Assembly: GCA_019925095.2 (NCBI GenBank)
Contig: CM034408.1
Location: forward strand, 3,410,001-3,474,000
Length of the DNA: 64,000 nucleotides
Source: Dendrolimus kikuchii
Taxonomy: Eukaryota; Arthropoda; Insecta; Lepidoptera; Lasiocampidae
Direction of reading: 5' to 3'
Position 1 is the stretch's first letter. Each line of letters starts with the position of its first letter. Shown piece after piece: positions 43,968 through 55,794 of this stretch. The position numbers and the translations under genes were made by a program. The notes beneath the pieces are model-generated. The model was not told where the DNA came from, made no database searches, and was given only the letters and a program-made list of their open reading frames with translations.

Positions 43968-44463
43968 TGTTATAACTCAGGTTCCGACAAAAACAAAATC
44001 CACCTGTATATCTGTAAAAACATATTTTATTATCTGTCGGCATTTGTACTAATTGTAATTCTTTTATGATCGTCTTCTTTTGTTTACTTATTGATTGGCA
44101 TACGTTTCTTGAGAACAGCCCATTGTTTTATTGTACTCGTTTATGGTCGCTTGCGGTCGAATCATTAGCCGAGTGTTTCGGATTACGTCGACTACGATAC
44201 GGGAACGATTGTGTTTGTGAGATATAAAACAACGGCCTGATGGGTAGAGGAGGTAGTCGAGTGAGAATTACGGAGACGTGTGTACAATCTGGTAACTATT
44301 AGTGACGGATTTTGCTCGTTTTATTGAATTACGACCTTCTGCATTACGTTTGGATTTGTTGCGTTCGGTTATATTTGTACATGTGTTATACGGTTTTGTA
44401 TAGTTCTAATAAACTCTATATTAATTCCAACGGCATTTAATTCAAGTCTCGCAACTGGTAACA
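43968..44463 (+). mobile_element. solo LTR-T
   Basis: TGTTATAACTCAGG to ACTGGTAACA, 496 bp, ATAT on both sides. TATA-like GATATAAAACAACGG; AATAAACTC poly(A) signal. Confidence 0.85.
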
Positions 44464-44549
44464 ATATTATAAGATTCTAAATATGCCGTGTCTATATATT
44501 GAAGCTGTTTAAAAAAAACAACTGGAATACACTATATAAACAATACTAA

Positions 44550-44690
44550 CTTTTTGTTATTTACTATGGTCTGGGTGCCTGGGATCGGCCTCAGAGTGGT
44601 CCGTTGTATATCACCCATAACACAAGCGTAACTTCCTTAGCTTGGGGTTATACAACGTGTGTAGTTGTCTGCCGATTATTAACAAATACA
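44550..44690 (+). mobile_element. S2 SINE, head missing
   Basis: GGTCTGGGTGCCTGGGATCG to GTTGTCTGCCG. Confidence 0.7.
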
Positions 44691-44739
44691 TTATAGCAAG
44701 GAATCCTACTAATTTTTCTTTTTAATGAATTGCTTTCTC

Positions 44740-44926
44740 CTTCCATGATCAAATTGATCGTGTACTAGCAGAAGGTAATGTCAGGAGCCTTAAGAACAGA
44801 CGAGCGTGCATGACAAGAGTTATGAATGTCAAAGAAGCAAGTGAGGTGTGTAAGAATAAGCCTAAATGGCGCTCTGTTGTTCGTGCCTACCCCGCAAGGG
44901 AACTGGCGTGAAGTTATGTATGTATA
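44740..44926 (+). mobile_element. RTE-L 3' end, 187 bp
   Basis: TSD TGCTTTCTC / TGCTTTTTC (one mismatch). Confidence 0.85.
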
Positions 44927-45054
44927 TGCTTTTTCTTATTTCTTTTCGTATATTGGTTTTATCACGGATGCTTTAAAAGTATGCGCTGCGCTTAAGAGAG
45001 TTTGTCGTTAAATCGAGTGACGTTACATGGAGTTTACGCTGTATATATAGTTCT

Positions 45055-45364
45055 TATCCGTGCAGGAACGGAGAAAGAATACAATTTCCTGCGGCCGGGC
45101 GGCCTGTCGTAAGAGGCGACTTAACAACCCACAGCCAGGTGGTAGGGTATTTGCCTGACTAGATGGCTACCACCCCTGGTCTAAAGTGTGTCGCCATAAA
45201 ACCTTGAGTTGTGTTTCGGCACTAGTGACCAGGTTCCAGTCTCCCTTAAGAGAGCAGCAGCGCATTTGTAGCACCTTTGGTGTTGCAAATGTCCATAGGC
45301 GATGGTAACCGCTTTCCATCAAGTCTGCCTGTCTGCTGAACTCCGGCAATAAAAATAAAAAAAA
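45055..45364 (+). mobile_element. Fam-A, full length
   Basis: TATCCGTGCAGG to CTCCGGCAATAAAAATAAAA; lost GGGCC in the 3' module. Confidence 0.9.
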
Positions 45365-45511
45365 GTACTTTTCATCCGGGGACGTGTGTTAGTTTGCGAA
45401 ATAAAATGAACTGAATTTTCCGGGGGCAAATAGCACTAACATAAAAATATAGTAGTACAATGAAACCTGCATCAGCGCCTGCTTTTTAATTAAACAAGAG
45501 GCACGCATTAC

Positions 45512-45542
45512 AGGTTGACCCGCGGCGTAGCGCGGGGTCAAC
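45512..45542. repeat. GC-rich hairpin
   Basis: GTTGACCCCGCG-type stem: GTTGACCCGCG and its near inverse GCGCGGGGTCAAC, loop GCGTA-like. Reminiscent of Helitron subterminal hairpins. Confidence 0.6.
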
Positions 45543-45559
45543 TTTAGTTATATTATAAA

Positions 45560-45807
45560 CTAGCTTCTGCCCGCGACTTGGTCCGGGTGGAATAGTAAAA
45601 AAAATAAGTAAAAAAATCCCCCGATTTTGAAACATTCTTCATTCGTGCTCCGCTCCTATTGGTCTTAGCGTGATGATATATAGCCTATAGCCTTCCTCGA
45701 TAAATGGGCTATCTAACACTGAAAGAATTTTTCAAATCATACCAGTAGTTCCTGAGATTAGCGCGTTCAAACAAACAAACTCTTCAGCTTTATATATTAG
45801 TATAAGA
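45560..45807 (-). mobile_element. non-autonomous Helitron-like element
   Basis: CTAGCTTCTGCCCGCGAC to TATTAGTATAAGA. Confidence 0.75.
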
Positions 45808-45814
45808 TATACGG

Positions 45815-45870
45815 TCTTATTCACAGAGAGTTACAGTAAGTTTGAACGCTTCTTTAAGCACCATAAGGAC
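45815..45870 (+). repeat. half of the MITE at 31722
   Basis: CTTATTCACAGAGAGTTAC and AAGTTTGAACGCTTCTTTAA. Confidence 0.5.
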
Positions 45871-46141
45871 ATTGCGGTCCTCTGTTCCTTTTATATTTTT
45901 CCAGATATGATTATATTACAATTCAGGGCATATATAGGGGCCGAGGGCTTCATAACAAATGGACGTACAGACAAAAGTGCAGTTTTACACTAGGGACAAG
46001 ATTGTGAATGAAACAAAACTAGTTGAATGTATAAGGCTGAAAGTTGGAAACCCCCTTCTATTCAGGTACACCTGCACACTGACTGGTAAGACTTTCTAAA
46101 TTGTAACATTTCATAGATTTTAGTAAACAACAAAAAAAATG

Positions 46142-46321
46142 TTGGTCCTGGTGATGTCAGGAGCCTTAAGAACAGACGAGCGTGCATGACAAGTGTTATG
46201 AATGTCATGCACGCTTTCATGAATGTCAAAGAAGCAAGCGAGGTAAGAATAAGCCTAAATGGCGCTCTGTTCGTGCCTACCCCGCACGAGAACTGGCGTG
46301 AAGTTATGTATGTATGTATGT
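46142..46321 (+). mobile_element. RTE-L 3' end with local rearrangement
   Basis: A-rich flanks AACAAAAAAAATG / AACAAAAAAATG fit a TSD. Inside, GAATGTCATGCACGCTTTC is an extra local duplication of ATGAATGTC. Confidence 0.8.
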
Positions 46322-46379
46322 AACAAAAAAATGGCATTTTTTTGTATATGTAGGAATCGTATTTGTTATTATAAAATAA

Positions 46380-46926
46380 CCATATGACGGAAGTAGTCAA
46401 TAACCGGTTAGTGTTCTTTAATGTAGTAATCGGAAGTTGTTTAACCGGATGTCAATGTAGAAGCATTTATTTATTAAGCTAACAGATATCGGAAATGGAG
46501 TAACCGAATGTTGGAAGTTAATATGTATGGCGGAAGTTGGTTTTATGAAGGAAGTGTAACTGAAGTGGCGCCACAGTATTACCGGATGGTGTCATTGCGG
46601 CGCGCTACGAGGATCTGTAAATACGCGGTGTTCGGGCAGAGGAGGGGCAGTCTTCAACCGGCAGTCTTAAACCGACAGTCTACGAGTCTACAACTAAGTC
46701 TACGGCCGACAGTCTGCATTGACAGTCTCGGACAAGGAGCACATAATATAATGTGGTCCATAATTACTGATTGATAATCGCAGTATTCTTGAAGAGCAAA
46801 TTGCTGCTCGACACCTGACAAGCGTGGATGCAACTCTTGGAGTTGTCCTAATATTGCTGTGTATTATTGTGCAATATTTAATATCGTAATTGTTATAATT
46901 CTAGTGTAATAAACTTTGATTATAAT
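46380..46926 (+). other. LTR-like block with motif repeats, split by Fam-C
   Basis: Repeated CGGAAGT (46390-46530) and GACAGTCT (46650-46730), then a TAATAAACTTT signal. It continues at 47582-47650 beyond the Fam-C copy. Could be the end of an LTR element; no partner LTR or primer site found. Confidence 0.35.
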
Positions 46927-46935
46927 ATTCCAGAT

Positions 46936-47572
46936 ACTGTATGTCTTTCAAGACCACGGGCCATAAAAATGGCCCGGACTTTTGGGGGGCTTGCGTGGGG
47001 CCATGGGAAGGCCAACACGTAGAGGCCCCTTGACAAATTTAATGTAAATGTGGCGTGACACTGACCGGCGATTATCCCTGTCTACACCATATAGTAATGC
47101 ACCCAAGTACAAGCCCCGGCCAGTGTAGAACTATTGTGGGAAATGAGGAAAGAAGTACCGGGCTATTGGGGTGAACTGCTTGTGGTACTAGGGGTCGGGG
47201 AATATGCGGACTATGGCGTCTGACCGTCGCAATGTTCGCAGAACATGGAAAAATGGGCAGACGGTGACTCGCCACTCCCTGCATGGGCCACAAAAAATGC
47301 CATAGAAGGCAGGGGCAACATGGGTGTGAGTGGCTAAGGGGTGTAGAGAGGTGGGCTGCAGGTTCACCGAAGCTACTTTTGACGTGATGCTATCGCTGCT
47401 ACCTTTATCACTTCCACCCCTGGAGCTTGAGTCTTAGCTCTTGCGATCTCCACTCCGTGCCGGCTGGCTAAGGCAAGCACGGAGGTGGGGGCCTTGCCTT
47501 GGCCCCCGGAGTCAGGTACGAGGTGTCGCTACTCACCTAAGGCTTCGCCACAAAGCCCCCTGCGGGAGCCAG
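46936..47572 (-). mobile_element. Fam-C retroposon, full length
   Basis: 637 bp with TSD ATTCCAGAT at 46927-46935 and 47573-47581. The short frame is kept only to APGVEVIK. Confidence 0.85.
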
Positions 47573-47659
47573 ATTCCAGATTATTATTGTGTTATTCTCG
47601 GAGTGTCATTCCTTCGCTCCTGGCGTGAACCCGACATATACGCCCATTTGTTATGAAGC

Positions 47660-48129
47660 GCTCTATATCTATCTCTTCTTCCTATCAAATCTTATCAATG
47701 TTAACCATTGTAAACTGTAATATCTTCTGAGAAAAAATTCTGTGACACATAAAAAATTAACTGTACAAAGGTTACATTTTAGCCAAAATAACTACCTTCA
47801 ATCAAAAGTTAATTTCAGACTTATAAGTAAAGTAAATTAGGCGGGCAAGCACCCGCAAATGTCAAGTTAATAACTGCTAGACAGAGAAGCGGTTAAGGCA
47901 TACACTTTTAAAACGATTTCAGTGTATTTTTATTTAGAAAACTACGCTGTGCTAGTGGGCGAGACAGCTCTGAAATTCGATTAAACGGCACACGGCGCCA
48001 TTGCAAAAGGATTGTTATTATCGGCAATGGCGGAAGATTTTTCAATTTTCTATTTTTATCTTATTCTGGTATTTACACGTGAATTTGGGTACGTTTTCAG
48101 CTAACATTTGCATTGGTTAGGCTACCTGC
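47660..48129. other. unassigned stretch
   Basis: Nothing recognised. Confidence 0.5.
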
Positions 48130-48285
48130 TCATTGAAGCGGAGCGAGACTGTGAATCGGAGAAACGGAGGAATATTAATCATTAGGATTGCATAAAATTT
48201 GCGTCAATGGACAGGCTTTTCTCCGTTTCTCCGCTCCGCAGCCTTGCTCCGCTTCGATGGACCAGCATCCTTATAGTGTGTCTAA
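48130..48285. repeat. imperfect inverted repeat
   Basis: GAAGCGGAGCGAGACTGTG / GCAGCCTTGCTCCGCTTCG and GAGAAACGGAG / CTCCGTTTCTC arms, about 60 bp spacer. Confidence 0.7.
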
Positions 48286-48481
48286 ACATTTATTAACTGA
48301 CTTCAAAAAAAAAGGAGGAGCTAGTTAGGCAAACGGTGGACACACCGCTGCCCATCAACCTGCTGACTACGCAAAGACCAGTCATCATATCAGCAAATAA
48401 TTAGTATCAAGTTATAATAATGTTAATATAATTTGAATTATAATTAAATTAGTCTTGTAAGAACTGTCGTATAATAAACTT

Positions 48482-48962
48482 ACATACATACATAACTTCA
48501 CGCTAGTTCCCTTGTGGGCTAGGCACGAACAACAAAGCGCCATTTAGGCCCATTCTTACACACCTCACTTGCTTCTTTGACATTCATAACTCTTGTCATG
48601 CACACTCGTCTATTCTTAAGGCTCCTGACATCACCCTCCGCTAGTACACGATCAATTTGATCATGGAAGGTGTGTCGTGACCTTCCACGACTTCTGCAAC
48701 CATCCACTTTTGCATTGTATATCTGTTTAGTCATTCTTTCATCATGCATTCTTTCAACATGCCCAAACCACCGGAGCATTCCTTTCCTTACCTTCACCCC
48801 GACACTCTCTTTCAGACCAACTCTCTTTCTTACTTCGGTATTACGAACGCGGTCCGCGAGCGTCACTCCGCAGATTTTGCGCAGTGCTTGCATCTCAACC
48901 GCGTTTACTCTACTTTCATGCTCTCTCTTCCATACCCAACTCTCGCTTCCATACGTGAGCGT
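48482..48962 (-). mobile_element. RTE-L, 481 bp
   Basis: TSD TATAATAAACTT (48470-48481, 48963-48974). The minus-strand frame is open (LRKICGVTLADRV to WRFVVRA). A changed base makes the usual AYPARELA end AYPARELA-like with an early stop (AYP then TAG). Confidence 0.9.
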
Positions 48963-49019
48963 TATAATAAACTTGTTTTAAGAAATTGTTTTTTTTTTAA
49001 ACTTCTCCGCGCCACCCTA

Positions 49020-49330
49020 CTTATCTAGCTTCTCAATTTTTTAGGTATTTTTTTTAATATATGTTCAGCCACAACTTTTTTGTTTCATAGTGGATTTTCA
49101 TAATACTTTTTGTACTGGATTTAGTAAAGCTTCAGAATGGTCCCATACAAACCTTATTGCTATTAGATTTTGGGTTCCGAAGATATAGCAGAAAATTCGT
49201 TACAATCGGAAAGAAAATGTTTTTATTTTTGCGGTTTTTACCAGCCATAACTTTTTTGTTTCTAAACCGATTTTGATAATTTTTGGAGTTGGATTCAGTA
49301 TAGCTTCGGAATAGTTTTATATGGATTTCA
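49020..49330. repeat. diverged tandem duplication
   Basis: Two units sharing CAGCCAYAACTTTTTTGTTTC and GGATTTAGTAAAGCTTC/GGATTCAGTATAGCTTC. Confidence 0.65.
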
Positions 49331-49502
49331 TAGTTATTGGATGCTACGTACGTAATTTAAAAATGAAAAATAAAAACATCTAGACAAAAAGAAACCGACT
49401 TCAAGAGTAACTAAAAAGCAATAAAATAAATATTCTCTACAACATCTTGAAGTCGATGCTAAGCAAAATATAAAAAACAACAACGTGTTTAAGAAATATA
49501 GT

Positions 49503-49788
49503 CTATCCGTGCAGGAACGGAGAAAGAATACAATTTCCTGCGGCCCGGCGGCCTGTCGTAAGAGGCGACAAAACAACCCACAGCCAGGTGGTAGGGCATT
49601 CGCCCGACTGGATGGCTACCACCTTGAGTTGTGTTCCGGCATTTGTGACCAGGTTCCAGTCTCCCTTAAGAGAGCAGCAGCGCATTTGTAGCACCTTTGC
49701 AAATGTCCGTAGGCGATGGTAACCACTTTCCATCAAGTGGGCCGTCTGCCTGTCTGCTGAACTCCTGCAATAAAAATTAAAAAAAAAT
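49503..49788 (+). mobile_element. Fam-A with internal deletions
   Basis: TATCCGTGCAGG to CTCCTGCAATAAAAATTAAA. Lost about 25 bp after GGCTACCACC. Confidence 0.9.
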
Positions 49789-49789
49789 C

Positions 49790-50432
49790 TTTATGTTTTA
49801 CTTCACACTGACTTCAAGATGTAGAAAATAATATTTTTTGATTTTTAGTTACTCTTGATTTATTTTTTGCTAGAAATTTTATTATGTTTTATGAATATTG
49901 TGAACTTTGAATATCGTTTAACACGAACGAAGACACGGCCAAACATTAACATAACATAAATCCCCTCAAACGTGTTAGATTCGACAACGGCGCTGTACAA
50001 CATAGAAGTTAAAACCCCCTTAAGGAATAAATCTGGGAACACTATCTATGTGCAAATAGAAGGGTAATTAACCAAGAAAGTTACTTAGAACAGTATGTTC
50101 AATGGATCTCCTGACTTTAATTAGGGACTTGTTTTACACGAGACATCCGATGGAAGATCTCAGGGCTGACTCCATAGCTTGTTTGTTCTTAAGATAACTG
50201 TTTTTTTCTTAATATAAGTAACCTATTTGATATATAGCAAAAAGGAACTGACTTCAGGAGCCTTTATTCTTTATTGTACACAAAAGTTAGATATAAAATT
50301 ATACAATAGTGATGATGTACAAAGGTGAGCTTAACCCAAGAGTTTGCTTTAAAGAAACCTATGAATCTACCGAGAAGGGAAGAAGTAAAAGGCAGGGTTG
50401 TGTACACTAAAATATTTTATGATTTAACTATG
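49790..50432. other. unassigned stretch
   Basis: Nothing recognised. Confidence 0.5.
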
Positions 50433-50446
50433 TAATCTTCTATCTA

Positions 50447-50624
50447 CATACATACATAACTTCACGCCAGTTCCCTTCCGGGGTAGGCACGAACAACAGA
50501 GCGCCATTTAGGCTTATTCTTACACACCTCACTTGCTTCTTTGACATTCATAACTCTTATCATGCACGCTCGTCTGTTCTTAAGGCTCCTGACATCACTT
50601 TCTGCTAGTACACGATAAATCTAG
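50447..50624 (-). mobile_element. RTE-L 3' end, 178 bp
   Basis: 14-bp TSD TAATCTTCTATCTA (50433-50446, 50625-50638). Confidence 0.9.
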
Positions 50625-50636
50625 TAATCTTCTATC

Positions 50637-51278
<642 letters not shown>

Positions 51279-51354
51279 AAAGCACTCGGAAAGTATAAAT
51301 AAAAATAAAACAAAACAACATAAAAATGTGTATGTTACTTTTCACATAAAAACT

Positions 51355-51560
51355 AGCTGACAAACAGTAGCTGTACCCGGCAGACATTGTCCTGCCTTAA
51401 AAAATAAAAATCTAGAAACCGATTGCAGCGCCATCTACCAGGACCTACTCGAATCCACTTGAACATAAATAAAATTTCATTAAAATCCGTCCCACCATTT
51501 AGGAGAAATTTAGCGGCGCCACCTACCGGGTCCAATCGTGAATCTAAATCATCCCTGTAA
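51355..51560 (-). mobile_element. Helitron-like element
   Basis: CTAGCTG end, partly duplicated (AGTAGCTGTACCCGGCAGAC). Contains GGCGCCACCTACCGGGTCC. Confidence 0.6.
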
Positions 51561-51628
51561 ATATTCTACTACTGGTACGCGTATACAGAGTATTGTCTTC
51601 CAGAGAGTGTAGGCGCTCGGTGCTCTTC

Positions 51629-51821
51629 ACCTCGTCATTTCAACAAGAACCTTTTTTCATAGGGTCTTCTATATTTAAACTACATTATAATATAGTAACG
51701 TCATAGTGTCGGTTGTTTTTTTAGGTCTCTAAGTATCCGCTATGCGTGTATGATTGTCTAGAATAAAACTCTGCTGGTATTCACAATATGTGCCGTATTA
51801 TTTCCCGGTCCATAACCAACA
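51629..51821 (+). repeat. Copia 5' LTR (first 11 bp missing)
   Basis: 193 bp, apparently identical to 56826-57018. Ends CCATAACCAACA. Confidence 0.9.
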
Positions 51822-51835
51822 GGTTATGGGCCCAG
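51822..51835 (+). promoter_or_regulatory. primer binding site for a tRNA-iMet half
   Basis: GGTTATGGGCCCAG directly after the LTR. It is complementary to the anticodon stem-loop region of initiator tRNA-Met (CTGGGCCCATAACC), the half-tRNA priming known for copia. Confidence 0.85.
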
Positions 51836-51924
51836 AACGGATCACGCGCAGACAATAAATACGCATAAAGAAAGCCAAAATATAATATTTGAAGTTTCGC
51901 GTCGAAATTACTACGCACGAAACA

Positions 51925-54900
51925 ATGGCTAGCGGCAGTGGAGTCTCGTCAGTTCCTGTGGAAAAACTGAGTGGTATCAATGACTACCACAACTGGAAGT
52001 TTGCGATGCGCATGGTACTCATCCATGAGGATTTATGGGAGTGCGTGCAGTCGAAGGAAGTGAAGGACGAGAAGAAGGACCTAAAAGCTCTTGCTAAGAT
52101 TTGCTTGTCGGTACATAGCTCGGTATATAGCCATGTACGCAACGCAAAGACCGCACATGAAGCTTGGAATAACTTAGAACAAGCTTTCCAAGGCAAAGGA
52201 TTGTGCAGAAGGCTGAGCTTATTGAGAAGTCTCTTTAGTATAAAGAGGAATGAGCACGATTGCATGGACGTATATTTGTCCAAAGTCACCGAAGTTGTGC
52301 AACAGTTGGACGAAATCGGATCACCTTTGGAGGATGATTTTGTTGCAGTCATCATATTAAGCGGGTTGCCATCCGATTATGACCCCTTAATAATGACATT
52401 AGAAAATAACAACATGAAGTTGTCAAGCGAGCTGGTGAAGTCGAGGTTGCTGCAAGAAGAACAACGTCGCGCAGGCAGTAGTGAAACGGTGACGGCTATG
52501 GTTGCTAAGAAAACGGTTGTTTGTTATAAATGTCATAAGAGTGGACACGTGCAGAAAAATTGCCCACAAAATGTCTCTAAACAACAACATAAAAATAAGA
52601 AAGCGTTCCAAGGAAAGCCTACAAGCAAAGGCATGTTGACGGCAATGTCAGTAGCTTTGAATAGTAATACCTGGTACGTGGACTCGGGAGCAACGTCACA
52701 CATGACAAATAACAAAGATTTGTACATAAGTTTCCTGCCTATTGAACCAGTGCCAGTGAATGTGGCAAACGGTGATAAACTTTCGGCAATCGGTGTTGGT
52801 AAAGTAAAAGTTAATTTAAAAACTGGTGAAAAGACGATAAGTCATGTATTTTATGTACCTAGTTTAGTAGGAAGTCTGTTGTCCGTGAGTGCATTAACTA
52901 AGAAAGGTTTTAATGTTAAATTTAATAAGAAAGGCTGTATAATTCTTAGTGGTAGAACGGTCATAGCTACGGCTACCCATGTAAATAATGTCTATCAGCT
53001 TGATGTTTGTAATAATTTTACATGTAATGCTGCAACGGAAAGAGTCGTGCCTAAAGTTTCTGTTTTAGACACTCTATTGACTTCGCAGGTGATTGAAGTT
53101 GCGCAGTCGGATGCGTGCTCAAGCGATGCAAGTCAAGCATCATTGGCCGCTGACTCTGAGGCAAACGCACCTAGTGAGAAGACTTCGCGGGAAACGTGGC
53201 ATAGACGACTTGCTCATCTCAATGCCAGAAGCATGTACATCATGAAGAATGGGATGGTAACGGGCATTAATTATGACGAAGGTTCCTACCTACCATGTGA
53301 GTCATGTGTACTGGGTAAGCAATGTCGATTACCTTTTCCTAAAAAGTCAAAACGTCGATCTAAGGAAATATTAGGCTTGGTGCATACAGACTTATGTGGG
53401 CCTATGCCACAAGCGTCTTTTGGAGGTTCTAGATATTTTTTAACTTTTATAGACGATTTTTCTCGGAAGATTTTTTGTTATTTTTTAAAAGGGAAGGATG
53501 AAGTTTTTACCTATTTTAAAACTTTTAAATCCTTGGTTGAAAACCAAACGGGCAAAACAATTAAGGTTCTAAGGAGCGATAATGGAACTGAATATGTTAA
53601 TAAACAGTTTCAGAATTTTTTGAAGGAGCATGGGATAAAGCATGAAACTACTATTCCATATTCTCCTGAACAGAATGGGGTCAGTGAAAGAGCTAATAGG
53701 ACAATTGTTGAAAAAGCCCGGTGTATGCTGCAGGATGCAGGTTTGGATAACCGCTTCTGGGCGGAGGCTGTCCAAACTGCAGTTTACATAAAGAATAGGT
53801 CGCCTACAAAGGCAGTGATGGGATCAACACCAGAAGAAAAGTGGACTAACGAAAAGGTTGATGTAAGTCATTTTCGGGTGTTTGGTTGTGTGGCCTATGC
53901 TTTAGTGCATAACACAAAAAAGTTCGATCCCAAATCCAAAAGATATATTTTTGTTGGATACTGCGAGGAAAGCAAAGGATATAGGTTGATGGATCCGGAA
54001 AATCTACCTACTTGTATAAAGGCTAGAAATGTAAACTTTTTCGAAAATAAATTTATTTCGAAAAATAATGTTACAGATGTGTCAAATACGTCATGTAATG
54101 AATTATTGACACCAAATATTATGAACATTATTTCTAATTCGGAAGTAAATAATATAAATGAAAATGAGAATGGGAGTGACCAGGTTGTCGTCAGGTCAGA
54201 TGAGCGAGGACATGAATCGTTTGAGCCTGATGCAACTGTGAGCTCGATCGTAAGTTGCGATGATTCTTCGGATGAAACATATGTTCCAGAGTCATCTTCT
54301 TTAAACGATACGGATTCTTCAAACTTCGTGAGCTTGAATAATACCACTGAATTGGCAAATATGGTGATGGCATTATGCTGTGATAATGACGAGCCATTGA
54401 CAGTGGAACAAGCATTGAATGGTAAGGATGCTGGTCGTTGGCGAGAGGCAATGCAGGAAGAATATGATTCTTTTGCAAAGAACAATTGTTGGACGTTGAC
54501 AGATCTGAAAGATGGACAAAAACCGGTAAGATCCAAATGGGTTTTTAAGATTAAACGTGGTCTTAACGGAAATATATTAAAATATAAGGCGCGTTTAGTA
54601 GCAAAAGGTTTCACGCAAAAATATGGTATCGATTACCAGGAAACTTTTGCACCAGTTGTACGTCATTCGACAATTAGGATGTTGTTTGCCATTGCAGCCA
54701 TAAAAGACCTTGACATTGACCAAATGGATGTCAAGACAGCATTCTTGAACGGAGATTTGAAAGAGAATGTTATAATGGAACAACCAGAAGGATTTGTTTT
54801 AAAGGGGGAGAATAAACACAAAGTTTATAAGTTAAACAAATCCATTTATGGTTTGAAACAAGCTGCAAAATGTTGGTACGATAAAATTAATACCGTATTA

Positions 54901-55794
54901 ACAGCAAAAATGGGTTTTAAAAGGTCTAGTGTGGAGCCCTGCGTATACTTTAGAAATCTACAAGGTAGATTATCTATTTTAGCACTTTATGTTGATGACA
55001 TACTTTTATTTACTTCTTCAGATGCTGATAAACATGACATAGAGAAGCGTTTAAATGAAGAATTTGAAATAAAAGATTTAGGTCAGGTACATGAATTTTT
55101 GGGAATGCGAGTTTGCAGGCAGAAGAATAAAATCACACTCGACCAGGCTAGCTTTATAACTAGGATCTTGAACAGATTTAAGATGGCTGACTGCAAACCT
55201 GTTTCGACTCCAATGGAGGTTGGCTTGAAGCTTACCAAAGCTGAAGCAAAGCTTGAAAATTGTGAGTACAGAAATCTTATTGGCTGTTTAATGTATGTCG
55301 CTGTGTGTACTAGACCCGACATAGCGCATGCGGTTGGTTTCTTAAATCAATTTAATGACTGTTATTCAGATATCCACTGGAAGGCAGCTAAACATGTTTT
55401 AAGATATCTGAAGGGTACTACCAATTATCGTTTGGTGTACGACAAAGGTAACATTGAAGTATGTGGTTATGTAGATGCGGACTGGGCGTCATGTGAAGTA
55501 GACCGGAAGTCATACACTGGCTATGTGTATAAAATCGGGAATTCAGTCATCAGCTGGGAAAGTCGTAAGCAAAAAACCGTCGCATTGTCTAGTACTGAGG
55601 CCGAATACATGGCTCTTTCCGATGCATGCAAAGAGGGTTTTTTTTTTTTTTTTTTAAATGAGACAATTCTACGGACTCTAAAGTTCCGTCCCATTTTTAA
55701 TTTGAAGTTTATTAGTTGTATTGGTTTGTGTCTTTTTATTGCGCTGATAACATTGTTCTTTTTTTTTATTATTGTATTAAAGTTGACGACATAG
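51925..55794 (+). CDS. Copia gag-pol polyprotein, interrupted near its C-terminus
   Basis: ATG at 51925 is chosen over an in-frame TTG at 51889, because copia-type Gag begins close to SGINDYHNWKFAMR. Residues from ATG: Gag about 12-190; zinc knuckle CYKCHKSGHVQKNC at 200-213; protease DSG with Asp 253; integrase zinc site His426/His431/Cys458/Cys461; integrase core Asp489, Asp552, Glu588 (35 between the last two); RT about 845-1100 with YVDD 1022-1025; RNase H from about 1175 with Asp1184 and Glu1225 (STEAEY). Copia order (integrase before RT) is clear. No stop or frameshift occurs in about 1237 codons. The frame then runs into a T-run at 55638 and ends in insertion-derived codons at 55794. 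The remaining RNase H lies at 56331-56639. Confidence 0.95.
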   Translation: MASGSGVSSVPVEKLSGINDYHNWKFAMRMVLIHEDLWECVQSKEVKDEKKDLKALAKICLSVHSSVYSHVRNAKTAHEAWNNLEQAFQGKGLCRRLSLLRSLFSIKRNEHDCMDVYLSKVTEVVQQLDEIGSPLEDDFVAVIILSGLPSDYDPLIMTLENNNMKLSSELVKSRLLQEEQRRAGSSETVTAMVAKKTVVCYKCHKSGHVQKNCPQNVSKQQHKNKKAFQGKPTSKGMLTAMSVALNSNTWYVDSGATSHMTNNKDLYISFLPIEPVPVNVANGDKLSAIGVGKVKVNLKTGEKTISHVFYVPSLVGSLLSVSALTKKGFNVKFNKKGCIILSGRTVIATATHVNNVYQLDVCNNFTCNAATERVVPKVSVLDTLLTSQVIEVAQSDACSSDASQASLAADSEANAPSEKTSRETWHRRLAHLNARSMYIMKNGMVTGINYDEGSYLPCESCVLGKQCRLPFPKKSKRRSKEILGLVHTDLCGPMPQASFGGSRYFLTFIDDFSRKIFCYFLKGKDEVFTYFKTFKSLVENQTGKTIKVLRSDNGTEYVNKQFQNFLKEHGIKHETTIPYSPEQNGVSERANRTIVEKARCMLQDAGLDNRFWAEAVQTAVYIKNRSPTKAVMGSTPEEKWTNEKVDVSHFRVFGCVAYALVHNTKKFDPKSKRYIFVGYCEESKGYRLMDPENLPTCIKARNVNFFENKFISKNNVTDVSNTSCNELLTPNIMNIISNSEVNNINENENGSDQVVVRSDERGHESFEPDATVSSIVSCDDSSDETYVPESSSLNDTDSSNFVSLNNTTELANMVMALCCDNDEPLTVEQALNGKDAGRWREAMQEEYDSFAKNNCWTLTDLKDGQKPVRSKWVFKIKRGLNGNILKYKARLVAKGFTQKYGIDYQETFAPVVRHSTIRMLFAIAAIKDLDIDQMDVKTAFLNGDLKENVIMEQPEGFVLKGENKHKVYKLNKSIYGLKQAAKCWYDKINTVLTAKMGFKRSSVEPCVYFRNLQGRLSILALYVDDILLFTSSDADKHDIEKRLNEEFEIKDLGQVHEFLGMRVCRQKNKITLDQASFITRILNRFKMADCKPVSTPMEVGLKLTKAEAKLENCEYRNLIGCLMYVAVCTRPDIAHAVGFLNQFNDCYSDIHWKAAKHVLRYLKGTTNYRLVYDKGNIEVCGYVDADWASCEVDRKSYTGYVYKIGNSVISWESRKQKTVALSSTEAEYMALSDACKEGFFFFFLNETILRTLKFRPIFNLKFISCIGLCLFIALITLFFFFIIVLKLTT

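Noticed and set aside
53895..54614. 239-codon antisense frame in Copia
   Set aside because: Lies wholly opposite the pol frame and has no domain; a shadow.
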